Positions 48,589 to 57,231 of a DNA stretch of 64,000 bases are shown here, one piece after another. Source of the DNA: Butyrivibrio proteoclasticus (GTDB taxonomy: Bacteria > Bacillota > Clostridia > Lachnospirales > Lachnospiraceae); the NCBI RefSeq assembly GCF_900115735.1, contig NZ_FOXO01000001.1:124001-188000 (forward strand), in the 5' to 3' direction. Numbering within the stretch: the first letter of the stretch is position 1; the number at the start of each line of letters is the position of its first letter. The notes below the pieces were generated by a model. It was not told where the DNA came from and made no database searches. It saw only the letters and a list, made by a program, of their open reading frames with translations. Position numbers and translations under genes: made by a program.

Positions 48589-49677
48589 ATGGCTACATTT
48601 ATATTGATGCATGAAAATGTAAAAGGCTATGATGCAATAGGCAATGATATAGAGTTCATGTTTAACATCATCAGAGAAAAACATGATTGTTATATATACG
48701 CTAAACATAGACTAAATGATAGATTAGAGTACATTGATGAAGATAAGCTTGATGAATATTTAGAGTCAAAAGAAACTATAGTTATTTATCACCATAGTAC
48801 TTATTGGGAACAGGGCTATGAGAAATTAAAAAATGCGAAAGGACTTGTAATAGTAAAGTACCATAATATTACACCGGGAGCGTTTTTTGAGCCATACAAT
48901 GAATCGTATTATGAGCAGTGCGAGAAGGGAAGGGAGCTTACAGAGACTCTTCAGAAGGAATTTCCTGATTTTGTATGGGTTTCAGACTCAGAATACAATT
49001 CAAGCGAGCTTAATTATGTAAAAGACGATAGAAAGTTTATCTGTCCGCCATTTAACATGATTGACGAATGGCACAAGGCTAAGCCGGATAAAAAGATATT
49101 GTCAAAACTTGATAAATCTGATGACCTTAATGTGCTTTTTGTTGGAAGAGTTGTTCCAAATAAAGGACATTTCATGCTTATAAATATCCTGCAGGAGTAC
49201 TGTGCAAGATATGATGACAAGATAAAGTTAAGACTTGTAGGTAAGTTTGATACAGCTATATCAGTATATAAAGAGATAATACTTGATCTGATAGAAAAAT
49301 ATCATCTTGATTCTAAAGTCGAATTTATCGGTGAAGTAAATGATAATACTTTGATGGCATATTACCAGGGCAGTGATGTGATGCTGTGCTGCAGTGAACA
49401 TGAAGGATTCTGTGTTCCTGTAATCGAGGCGCAGAGTCTGGGACTGCCGGTTGTTGCATTAAGAAGTAGCGCGGTGCCTGATACTATTGGCCCTGATCAG
49501 CTTGTCTTTGATGAAGACGTGCTTGAATATGTTGCAGCGCTACGATATATAAAAGAACATGATGTATCTGCTCTCCAAGAAGCCGGAAAAAGAAACTACG
49601 AGTCTAATTATACATATAATGTTATAAGGGAGAGATTCATAGAGCAGATTAGAATAATAACAGGAGTTGAGCTATGA
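48589..49677 (+). CDS. GT4 family glycosyltransferase
   Basis: A GT-B enzyme of 362 residues: ATFILMHENVKGYDAIGNDI and LVIVKYHNITPGAFFEPYNE in the N-lobe, LNVLFVGRVVPNKGHFMLIN and CCSEHEGFCVPVIEAQSLGL in the C-lobe. The G-N-D/H and Y-H-N-I-T-P motifs recur in the next gene, so the two are paralogues. Its stop overlaps the next start by four bases. This subgroup is found in ABC-exporter polysaccharide operons. The sugar is unknown. Confidence 0.9.
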   Translation: MATFILMHENVKGYDAIGNDIEFMFNIIREKHDCYIYAKHRLNDRLEYIDEDKLDEYLESKETIVIYHHSTYWEQGYEKLKNAKGLVIVKYHNITPGAFFEPYNESYYEQCEKGRELTETLQKEFPDFVWVSDSEYNSSELNYVKDDRKFICPPFNMIDEWHKAKPDKKILSKLDKSDDLNVLFVGRVVPNKGHFMLINILQEYCARYDDKIKLRLVGKFDTAISVYKEIILDLIEKYHLDSKVEFIGEVNDNTLMAYYQGSDVMLCCSEHEGFCVPVIEAQSLGLPVVALRSSAVPDTIGPDQLVFDEDVLEYVAALRYIKEHDVSALQEAGKRNYESNYTYNVIRERFIEQIRIITGVEL

Positions 49678-50789
49678 ATATCCCGTTTTTGACCAAATGT
49701 GCTCCCAAAGAGACTAAATCGGGTTCGGGCAACAGAATAGTCCAGATACTGCCGACAATTGCATATGGAGATGCAATCGGCAACCATGTTTTAGCTCTTT
49801 ATGACTTACTTAAAAAGAATAATATTGATACAGCCATTTATGCTAAAAATATAGATCCAAGAGTTAAGCATTCCGGAGTGAAAAAAGTTGATGATTTCAG
49901 GGATGATGCGGATGTTATTCTCTATCATTTATCTACAGGCGATGAACTTAACTATAGGATTAAAGATTATCACGCCAGGATAATAATAAATTACCACAAT
50001 ATTACTCCTGAGATTTTCTTCAAAGATAGCAATGAGGTTTTAAGGCAGCTTTGTGCAACAGGCCTTGAGCAGGTCAAGATGCTCTCAGATGTTCCCAAGG
50101 CTTGTGTGTGTGATTCGACATTCAATATGGAGGACCTTATAAGCTACGGATATAAATGTCCGATGCAGCCTATTCCTATCCTGATTGCTTTTGATGATTA
50201 TAAGACAGAGCAGAATGCAGCTGTTCTTGAAAAATATGGTAATGACGATTATGTAAATATCGTTTTTACCGGTAGAGTAGCGCCAAACAAGAAACAGGAA
50301 GATGTCATAAGTTCTTTTTACTACTATCATGAGTATATAAATCCTAAGTCAAGATTATTTATTGTTGGCGCATACAATGAGAATGACCATTATTATAGGG
50401 CACTTGCTAAATATGTGAATGAGCTGAAACTTCAGGATGTATATTTTACCGGACATATAAAGTTTGATGAAATACTGGCATATTATGGAGTCGCAGATGT
50501 GTTCCTGTGCCTTAGTGAACATGAAGGATTTTGTGTTCCTCTTGTTGAGGCAATGTATTTTAAAGTACCTATTATTGCATATGATAAAACGGCAGTTGGC
50601 GAAACTCTGGGTGGAGCAGGGCTTCTTCTTAAGGACAAGGATCCTAAGGTTGTTGCTGAGGCTATCAACATGGTAGTTGAGAATGATCAGTTGAGGCAGC
50701 TTATGCTAAAAAACGAAGAAATACGCTTGAAAGATTTCGCTCACGATAAAGTCGAAGCACAGTTCTTGCAGTTTTTTAAAGAAAACTAA
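49674..50789 (+). CDS. GT4 family glycosyltransferase
   Basis: A GT-B enzyme of 371 residues: RIVQILPTIAYGDAIGNHVL, IINYHNITPEIFFKD, then YVNIVFTGRVAPNKKQEDVI and CLSEHEGFCVPLVEAMYFKV. It starts within the stop of its paralogue at 48589 (ATGA). Seventy-seven bases of AT-rich sequence follow without a clear terminator before the methyltransferase gene. The duplicated pair probably adds two similar residues of one repeat. Confidence 0.9.
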   Translation: MNIPFLTKCAPKETKSGSGNRIVQILPTIAYGDAIGNHVLALYDLLKKNNIDTAIYAKNIDPRVKHSGVKKVDDFRDDADVILYHLSTGDELNYRIKDYHARIIINYHNITPEIFFKDSNEVLRQLCATGLEQVKMLSDVPKACVCDSTFNMEDLISYGYKCPMQPIPILIAFDDYKTEQNAAVLEKYGNDDYVNIVFTGRVAPNKKQEDVISSFYYYHEYINPKSRLFIVGAYNENDHYYRALAKYVNELKLQDVYFTGHIKFDEILAYYGVADVFLCLSEHEGFCVPLVEAMYFKVPIIAYDKTAVGETLGGAGLLLKDKDPKVVAEAINMVVENDQLRQLMLKNEEIRLKDFAHDKVEAQFLQFFKEN

Positions 50790-50874
50790 TCTTTTCAATA
50801 TCTGTGTTTTAGCTACATGAGGGGTATATTCATAAATAAATGACATAAACATAGTTTTACAGAAGGTGATTGTA

Positions 50875-52074
50875 ATGGATAATACTACGCTCAAAAAAAT
50901 ACTAAGAGTTATCAAGGCATATATGCCGGGGCAGAAATGGCTTGTGCGTAGAGAACTCGATGCGCTGAATGAGGCATATAATAAAAAAGTTGCAAATGAT
51001 GAAGCAATAATAAAAGACTTAGAGGATAAGATTCATAATTTATATGAGCACAATCACAATGTGCATGAAATGAATAAAAAGCTTCAGTCAGAGATAGAAG
51101 GATTAAGAAATGATCTTGCGGTTGTGAGTAATAACCTTGAGACTGTCAGTATTAATCTTCGTAACAATAATGAAATATGGAAAAGACATGACAGGATAGT
51201 CAACTCATACGAAGCTGAGGACAAAAAGCTTATTTCAGATCTTGCTATGGAATTTAGCAATCTTAAGGCAAGATTAAGCCAAGATGCTATGTCAGATTCT
51301 GTTGCTGACAAGGTTTCATTTGTCGCAGAATCTGCAGATAGTAACTCTTTGGAAGGTGCAGCAGCTAATACTTCGGTAGAGGCAATCAAGGCACCGGCAG
51401 GAGACACTTATAATCAGATTGACTACTTTGATTTTGAGAACCATTTTAGAGGTCCGAGAGATCAGATAAAAGAAGTACAGAAGATTTATTTACCATATTT
51501 TGAAAATTGTAAAAATGTTATTGATCTTGGCTGTGGCAGAGGCGAGTTCACAGAGTTGCTTCATGAAAATGGTATCGGTGTTACCGGTGTGGACATGTAC
51601 CTTCCATATGTTGAGTATATGAAGATGAGACATCTTCCTGCTATTTATGGGGATGCTTTGGAGTATATCAGAAGTCAGGAATCGGTTGATGGAATATTCC
51701 TTGGACAGGTTGTTGAGCATATGCCGATTGAAAAAGTGATAGAAGTTTTGAATGTTGCTTATGAGAAACTTCTTCCGGGCTCATATCTCATTATGGAGAC
51801 ACCTAATCCTATGTGTCTCGCTGTATTTACTAATAGCTTTTACATGGATCCTTCCCACAGTAAGCCTGTTCATCCTCTTACACTTCAGTATCTGACTCAG
51901 AAAGCAGGCTTTAGTGAGGTTAATATACTATTTACAGAGAGCAGCAGAATGCCTGATAAGATACCGCTCTTAAATGGCGATTCAGAGGATATTGTTGCAT
52001 TTAATAATGAGATGAGAAGAGTTGAGAACATGCTCTTTGGCAGTCAGGATTATGCGATAATTGCCAGAAGATAA
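50875..52074 (+). CDS. Coiled-coil plus SAM methyltransferase, WbdD-like terminator candidate
   Basis: A protein of 399 residues. Residues about 25-135 are a long coiled coil (DLEDKIHNLYEHNHNVHEMN, KKLQSEIEGLRNDLAVVSNN). Residues about 195-399 are a class I SAM methyltransferase with motif I NVIDLGCGRGEF at 215-226 and VDGIFLGQVVEHM as the post-I acidic/His segment. In WbdD of E. coli O8/O9a, a methyltransferase joined to a coiled coil caps the chain and sets its length before Wzm/Wzt export; here the order is reversed (coiled coil first) and no kinase domain is present. GAAGGTGA precedes ATG 50875. The role is inferred from the operon and architecture. Confidence 0.8.
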   Translation: MDNTTLKKILRVIKAYMPGQKWLVRRELDALNEAYNKKVANDEAIIKDLEDKIHNLYEHNHNVHEMNKKLQSEIEGLRNDLAVVSNNLETVSINLRNNNEIWKRHDRIVNSYEAEDKKLISDLAMEFSNLKARLSQDAMSDSVADKVSFVAESADSNSLEGAAANTSVEAIKAPAGDTYNQIDYFDFENHFRGPRDQIKEVQKIYLPYFENCKNVIDLGCGRGEFTELLHENGIGVTGVDMYLPYVEYMKMRHLPAIYGDALEYIRSQESVDGIFLGQVVEHMPIEKVIEVLNVAYEKLLPGSYLIMETPNPMCLAVFTNSFYMDPSHSKPVHPLTLQYLTQKAGFSEVNILFTESSRMPDKIPLLNGDSEDIVAFNNEMRRVENMLFGSQDYAIIARR

Positions 52075-52111
52075 TCTAAAAAAGACGGAAGCAATTGATA
52101 GGATAATATAA

Positions 52112-52825
52112 ATGCGAAGCAAAAAACTTATCATAATACCTGCATATAACGAGAGTGAATGCATTGTTGATACCATAAAAAACATACAGAAAAAAGCTTC
52201 GGATTATGACTATATAATTGTAAATGACTGTTCTAAAGACGATACCCTTAAAAAGTGCATAGATGAGGGCTTTAATTATATTAACCTTCCAATAAATCTT
52301 GGAATTGGCGGTGCTGTTCAAACCGGCTATCGATATGCGGCTGATAATGGTTATGAGATAGCTGTTCAGATTGATGGAGACGGTCAACATGATCCTGCAT
52401 TTCTACATGATATGGAAAATGTTTTGCTGGAACGCAACGCTGACATGGTCATTGGTTCAAGATTCATTGAAAATAAAGGATTTCAATCATCTTTTGCAAG
52501 GCGACTGGGCATTAGCTATTTTACAAAGTTAATTAAGTTGATGACAGGAAATAGCATATCCGATCCGACTTCAGGGTTTAGAATGGTAGGCAGAAGCCTG
52601 ATAGAACTCTTTTCACAAGATTACCCCGGGGATTATCCGGAACCCGAGAGTGTTGTCGAGGTACTGCTTGATAAAAAGAAAGTGGTAGAGATACCGGTTG
52701 TCATGAAAGAAAGACAGGGAGGAGTATCATCGATACAGCCTCGTAAATCGGTATACTATATGATAAAAGTGTCTTTGGCGATTGTTTTTGCCAGATTGAG
52801 AAAACTTAGGAATAAAAAGCGATGA
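52112..52825 (+). CDS. GT2 glycosyltransferase, DPM1/polyprenyl-phosphate type
   Basis: A protein of 237 residues: KLIIIPAYNESECIVDTIKN, IIVNDCSKDDTLKKC, INLGIGGAVQTGYRYA and AVQIDGDGQHDPAFL (metal site at about residue 92). These are the motifs of DPM1/GtrB-like polyprenyl-phosphate glycosyltransferases; the C-terminal membrane pair of GtrB is missing. The next gene, DUF2304, overlaps the stop by four bases. GT2-DUF2304 pairs are a common arrangement in rhamnan/teichoic and EPS loci, where the small membrane protein is thought to anchor or assist the transferase. Confidence 0.88.
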   Translation: MRSKKLIIIPAYNESECIVDTIKNIQKKASDYDYIIVNDCSKDDTLKKCIDEGFNYINLPINLGIGGAVQTGYRYAADNGYEIAVQIDGDGQHDPAFLHDMENVLLERNADMVIGSRFIENKGFQSSFARRLGISYFTKLIKLMTGNSISDPTSGFRMVGRSLIELFSQDYPGDYPEPESVVEVLLDKKKVVEIPVVMKERQGGVSSIQPRKSVYYMIKVSLAIVFARLRKLRNKKR

Positions 52826-53178
52826 GTGGAAGACTACGAATCTTACTAATTATACTCTTAATAGTATTTGCCGTGTTTCTTGCAAGGCAGATTCACAAAA
52901 AGAAAGTTGATATTCGATATGTTTTGCCGTGGTTTTTGCTGATTGTTGTCTTGGGCGGGCTTGTTATTTTTCCTCAGGTCGTTGAATTTATAACAACTCT
53001 GGCTGGAATAGCGCTTCCTATAAACATGCTTTTTTTGTGCGGTTTTATTTTCTCACTTACAATTATATATTCGCTGACAATTACTGTATCCAAAATGAAT
53101 TCTGAGATAAAAGAGCTAAGTCAAAAGATTGCGCTTCTTGAAAAAAAGATAAGAGAAACTGATAATGGAAACAAATAA
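52822..53178 (+). CDS. DUF2304 membrane protein
   Basis: A protein of 118 residues of the DUF2304 family. It has three membrane helices (about 5-22, 34-55, 63-85) with the family-typical KKVDIRYVLPWFLLIVVLGG between the first two, and a C-terminal coiled coil (SEIKELSQKIALLEKKIRE). It begins inside the stop of the GT2 gene and ends 14 bases into the next GT2, so the three are translationally coupled. It likely tethers the upstream GT2 enzyme to the membrane; this is an inference from the conserved pairing. Confidence 0.88.
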   Translation: MSGRLRILLIILLIVFAVFLARQIHKKKVDIRYVLPWFLLIVVLGGLVIFPQVVEFITTLAGIALPINMLFLCGFIFSLTIIYSLTITVSKMNSEIKELSQKIALLEKKIRETDNGNK

Positions 53179-53998
53179 AACGTCGAAGAAGCAGTACTAC
53201 AAGGCATCAGATCATACATTCGTTATATGTGCATATGGAGAAAGCAGATATATTGAAGAATGTATAAAGTCACTTCAAAGTCAAAGCTTGAAATCCAATA
53301 TATGCATGACTACTTCGACTCCAAATGAATTTTTAAAAGCAATTTCAAAAAAGTACGGAATTGAACTTGTTGTAAATAAAGAACTTGAAGGTAACAGCAA
53401 TATTGCAAGCGATTGGAATTTTGCTGTATCCTGCGCGAAGACTCCGCTTGTTACTATAGCGCATCAGGACGATGTCTATAAGGAAAATTATACCCTGAAA
53501 ATATTGGAGAATGCGAATAAGGCACGCAAGCCTCTTATAATATTCACTGATTATGGTGAATTACGAGATGGCATAGAAGTAGTAGATAATAAACTTCTAA
53601 ATATTAAGAGAATAATGCTATTTCCCTTACGTGCAAAAGTGTTGTGGCATTCAATATTTGTAAGAAGAAGGATATTGTCCATTGGTTCTCCTATCTGCTG
53701 TCCTTCTGTTACATACGTTCCGGCAAACCTTCCTAAAGAGTTGTTTATCCCCGGTTATCTTGGTGGAATAGACTGGCAGGCATGGGAGAGGTTTTCCAGA
53801 CTCAAAGGAGACTTTGTATTTATAAACGAGATTCTTATGCTCCATAGAATACATGTTGAGTCGGCAACAACATCTATTATTAAGGGACACCAGCGTTCTG
53901 AGGAAGATTATGACATGTTCTGCAAATTCTGGCCAAAGTGGTTTGCACGAATTATTGCGCATTATTATCGCAAAGGTGAATCTCAAAATGAACTCTAA
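53165..53998 (+). CDS. GT2-like glycosyltransferase
   Basis: A protein of 277 residues with a GT-A core: HTFVICAYGESRYIEECIKS, then VVNKELEGNSNIASDWNFAV and PLVTIAHQDDVYKENYTL, where HQDD takes the place of the usual D-x-D metal site. The C-terminal half (YLGGIDWQAWERFSRLKGDF, MLHRIHVESATT) fits GT2 enzymes of EPS loci. The last 11 bases overlap the flippase gene. No signal peptide or membrane helix is present, so it is cytoplasmic. The donor is unknown. Confidence 0.82.
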   Translation: METNKTSKKQYYKASDHTFVICAYGESRYIEECIKSLQSQSLKSNICMTTSTPNEFLKAISKKYGIELVVNKELEGNSNIASDWNFAVSCAKTPLVTIAHQDDVYKENYTLKILENANKARKPLIIFTDYGELRDGIEVVDNKLLNIKRIMLFPLRAKVLWHSIFVRRRILSIGSPICCPSVTYVPANLPKELFIPGYLGGIDWQAWERFSRLKGDFVFINEILMLHRIHVESATTSIIKGHQRSEEDYDMFCKFWPKWFARIIAHYYRKGESQNEL

Positions 53999-55220
53999 AA
54001 AGCAATATATAAATGTTATGTGGAATACTGTTGGCAGCATCTTCTACAGTTTTTGCCAGTGGCTTATGACAGTTGTGGTGGTCTATATATCAACCTATGA
54101 GGATGCAGGATTTCTGTCTATTGCAATGACTATGAGCAGTAGCTTTTCAGCTATTGCTCTTTTCAGTATGAGGAATTATCAGATTTCTGACGTGAATGGA
54201 GAATATTCTGTGCATGAGTATGTGGGCAGCAGGTTCCTTACAAATATTATTGCACTTGTGACTTGTACCGTATTTTCTTTGATGAAAAACACGGTATATA
54301 TGTCGGCTTGCGTGTGTGCATTCATGGTTATCAGAATTGCAGAAGCTTTTGCAGATGTGCTGCATGGACAGGATCAGAAGTATGACAGATATGATTATAT
54401 TGGAATTTCCTATATGATCAGGGGATTACTATCCATAGTAGCGTATGTTAGTATACTAAAACTTACAGGCAGTCTGTTGATAACATTGGTTATTGTGGCG
54501 GCATTGAATCTTATCAGTGTTTTTTTATGGGATTACAGAGTCACTAACAGATTGGAAAACATTTTGCCGGTGATAAGTCTCAGGGTATTCAGACTATTGA
54601 AAATCTGCGCCCCGATAGTTGTATTTTCTTTTCTCTTAAGTGTTCATAACCTATATCCTAAAACAGTTTTGTCCAAGATGCTGGGGAATGAGCAGCTTGG
54701 AATCTATTCAACAATTGCAACGCCGACTCTTGTAATCCAGGTTTTTGCAATGGTAGCATTTAATCCCTTTCTTCCGGATATCTCTCGTAAATATCAGTGC
54801 GGGGATATGAAGGACTTTAGGGAGATCTTTAGGAAACTTTTGCTTGTATTTTCAGCAGTTATAGTTGTTTGTTATATAATGTCTGCGCTACTTGGGAAAA
54901 TAGCACTGAGAATTTTATTTGGACAGAAGATTTTGGAACATTATGATTTGTTTATTCCCATAATTACAGTGACAATTCTTACAGGTATTATATGGGTTTT
55001 ATCTGCTATTATCATTGGCATGAGAAAGAATGCATTTCTTATATCTATCATTTTGGTAAGTATGCTGGTAAATGTTATAATTACAAAATGGTGCATAAGT
55101 ACTTTTGGGATGAATGGAGCCAGCATAGCCCAGATAATTCCCTATAGCTTTTTGGTCATTGCAATGATAGTCCGGATAATATTAAGTACCGGATGTAAGG
55201 ATAAAAAAGAAGCCAGGTAA
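53988..55220 (+). CDS. Wzx-like lipid-linked oligosaccharide flippase
   Basis: A protein of 410 residues with about 12 membrane helices and the pattern of the MOP/MATE polysaccharide flippase family: YINVMWNTVGSIFYSFCQWL at the start, RIAEAFADVLHGQDQKYDRY in the second loop and FNPFLPDISRKYQCGDMKDF in the later loop. It would move undecaprenyl-linked repeat units across the membrane. ATG 53988, eight bases after AAAGGTGA, overlaps the end of the GT2 gene. Finding it behind a Wzm/Wzt pair means the operon contains both an ABC exporter and a Wzx route. Confidence 0.85.
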   Translation: MNSKKQYINVMWNTVGSIFYSFCQWLMTVVVVYISTYEDAGFLSIAMTMSSSFSAIALFSMRNYQISDVNGEYSVHEYVGSRFLTNIIALVTCTVFSLMKNTVYMSACVCAFMVIRIAEAFADVLHGQDQKYDRYDYIGISYMIRGLLSIVAYVSILKLTGSLLITLVIVAALNLISVFLWDYRVTNRLENILPVISLRVFRLLKICAPIVVFSFLLSVHNLYPKTVLSKMLGNEQLGIYSTIATPTLVIQVFAMVAFNPFLPDISRKYQCGDMKDFREIFRKLLLVFSAVIVVCYIMSALLGKIALRILFGQKILEHYDLFIPIITVTILTGIIWVLSAIIIGMRKNAFLISIILVSMLVNVIITKWCISTFGMNGASIAQIIPYSFLVIAMIVRIILSTGCKDKKEAR

Positions 55221-55291
55221 GGTAATAAAAACAATATCTTCTTGCATATAGGTTGCAAGAACACGGACTTAATCATATAGGAAGGCATTAC

Positions 55292-57163
55292 ATGAGTAAA
55301 AACACAGTAAGAACCAAGAGTGATAATAAAGATATTTTGATACTGACGATGGTATTTTTGATGCATGTTGCATTTTTATATATTATCAGTAATTACTCCA
55401 TTAAACCTGAAACCTACAGGGATGAACTTATATATATAGGAGTAGTAAAGAGTCTGGTAAGAGGTGAAACATTCAGAGTACACGGGGTCCCGATACCATT
55501 TTTGAACATACTTTATCCTCTTGTTCTATCGCCGGCATTTATGATCACAGATACTGTGATTAGGATGCGAGTAGTTGTTCTGATAAATAGTATCCTTATA
55601 TCACTGACATTTTATCCTGCTTATTTCATATGTAAAGAGCTTGGTGTCAAAAAAGTCTATACCTGGATCATTATGGGAATTTTGTTCATATGGCCTGACA
55701 TGACTATTGCAGCGACATTTATGTCAGAAAATCTCTATTTGCCGTTAGTAGTGTTTACAGCATATCTATGCGTCAAATCCTTCAAAAGTACAAGCTTCAA
55801 ATGGCCAATTCTTGTAGGAATTTTTTCTTATATATCCTATAACTGCAAAGAAATAGGTCTTTGCTTATTGCTTTCCTTTCTTGGAGTAGAAGTACTGTCA
55901 GGTATTTTTTCAAAAAAAGATGGAACTAAAAATTCTGAGCTGAAAGAGTGGTTAAAGAATATCAGATACAGTCATATTTTTTCTGCTGTTCTAACTTTTG
56001 CTGTTTGCTATTTGGCCTTTAAACTTCTGGTTGTCAAAAATATGATTAACCCATATTTTGACAAGAGTGCATCTTCTATTGAAGCATTGAAACAACCATA
56101 CACAATCTATTTCCTCTTTTATATGGGAATATATTATCTTGTTTCATCAATGATAGCCTTTTTTATCCTGCCATTGGTTGTTCCGGCTGTAAGATTTGCC
56201 AAGTTGACTGTTTTACAGAAAAAGACATATCTTTTAGGCATGATAGAACTCATAGGCATGATAATGGTAATTGGAATAATGATCTTTACCAATGAGTATC
56301 GTGGAGATCCAATGCCTCCCGTGCATTTGAGATATTTGTTCCCGCTTATATTTGTTTTTCTTCCCGTGTTTTTCTCATTCATGACTATGGAAGTAAATGA
56401 AAAGGATAAGGTAAAAAGAGAAGATTATTACTGGTGGGCTATCATTTCTCTGATTTCTGTTGTTGTTTTCAAGGGACTTAGGATTATAAACACCACAGGC
56501 GGATTATCTCTCATGTATAGCTATAAACTCAATGAAAGATTTCCGAGACTATGTGGAAATGGATCAGATCTGGTCCTTTTTTATCCGGCTGCTTATATTG
56601 TAACAGGCTTGGCGTCTTTAATTGTGCTTGCATACATGAGACTTGGAAATACGGTAAAGAGGAAGACACTGATGTATGCCTTTAGCATAGTAGCTATAGT
56701 GTTATGTCTGGTAAACTTCATTTCATCATATAAAATTGTGAAGGATACATACGGTGCATCGAAAGACAACGTAAATGAAATGGCTCGGATTAATGAATTC
56801 TTTATGGATAATGATCTGTCAAATTCCAATGTTATGTTTGTTGGAGGGGGGCTGTTTACGGCCGATACCAAGATTTACGATTTTTACTTTGATGCCACAG
56901 ATAATCAATATGAGATCAGTCAGGACGATTTATTGGCAGTCCTTAGTAACGAAGCGTATTCAGGAACGCTTTCTGATGCTACATTCATACTTCCTATCTG
57001 GGAATATGAGTATCATACAGAGACAATTGACTACATAATTGCAGGCGATGGTTATAACCAGCTTGACGAAATCTATGAAGGCCTTGAAAAAGTTGAGGAA
57101 TGCAGTGGAGCAGAATTTACGGTTTACAGAAATGTTGATAATAAGACTTTGAATGTAAAATAA
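55292..57163 (+). CDS. GT-C-like membrane glycosyltransferase
   Basis: A protein of 623 residues with about 12 membrane helices. The first extracytoplasmic loop reads YSIKPETYRDELIYIGVVKS, where the acidic D-E is the usual catalytic Asp/Glu site of GT39/GT83-type enzymes, followed by IPFLNILYPLVLSPAF. The C-terminal 130 residues form an extracytoplasmic domain (EMARINEFFMDNDLSNSNVM). AGGAAGG lies eight bases before ATG 55292. It would transfer a sugar from polyprenyl phosphate onto the growing glycan outside the membrane, using donors from the GT2 at 52112. The specific sugar is unknown. Confidence 0.75.
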   Translation: MSKNTVRTKSDNKDILILTMVFLMHVAFLYIISNYSIKPETYRDELIYIGVVKSLVRGETFRVHGVPIPFLNILYPLVLSPAFMITDTVIRMRVVVLINSILISLTFYPAYFICKELGVKKVYTWIIMGILFIWPDMTIAATFMSENLYLPLVVFTAYLCVKSFKSTSFKWPILVGIFSYISYNCKEIGLCLLLSFLGVEVLSGIFSKKDGTKNSELKEWLKNIRYSHIFSAVLTFAVCYLAFKLLVVKNMINPYFDKSASSIEALKQPYTIYFLFYMGIYYLVSSMIAFFILPLVVPAVRFAKLTVLQKKTYLLGMIELIGMIMVIGIMIFTNEYRGDPMPPVHLRYLFPLIFVFLPVFFSFMTMEVNEKDKVKREDYYWWAIISLISVVVFKGLRIINTTGGLSLMYSYKLNERFPRLCGNGSDLVLFYPAAYIVTGLASLIVLAYMRLGNTVKRKTLMYAFSIVAIVLCLVNFISSYKIVKDTYGASKDNVNEMARINEFFMDNDLSNSNVMFVGGGLFTADTKIYDFYFDATDNQYEISQDDLLAVLSNEAYSGTLSDATFILPIWEYEYHTETIDYIIAGDGYNQLDEIYEGLEKVEECSGAEFTVYRNVDNKTLNVK

Positions 57164-57231
57164 GGCTGTAACTTAAAGACAATGTACTTATGTAACATAA
57201 GGATAAAGTACAGATAGGTGATACAAGGGAC

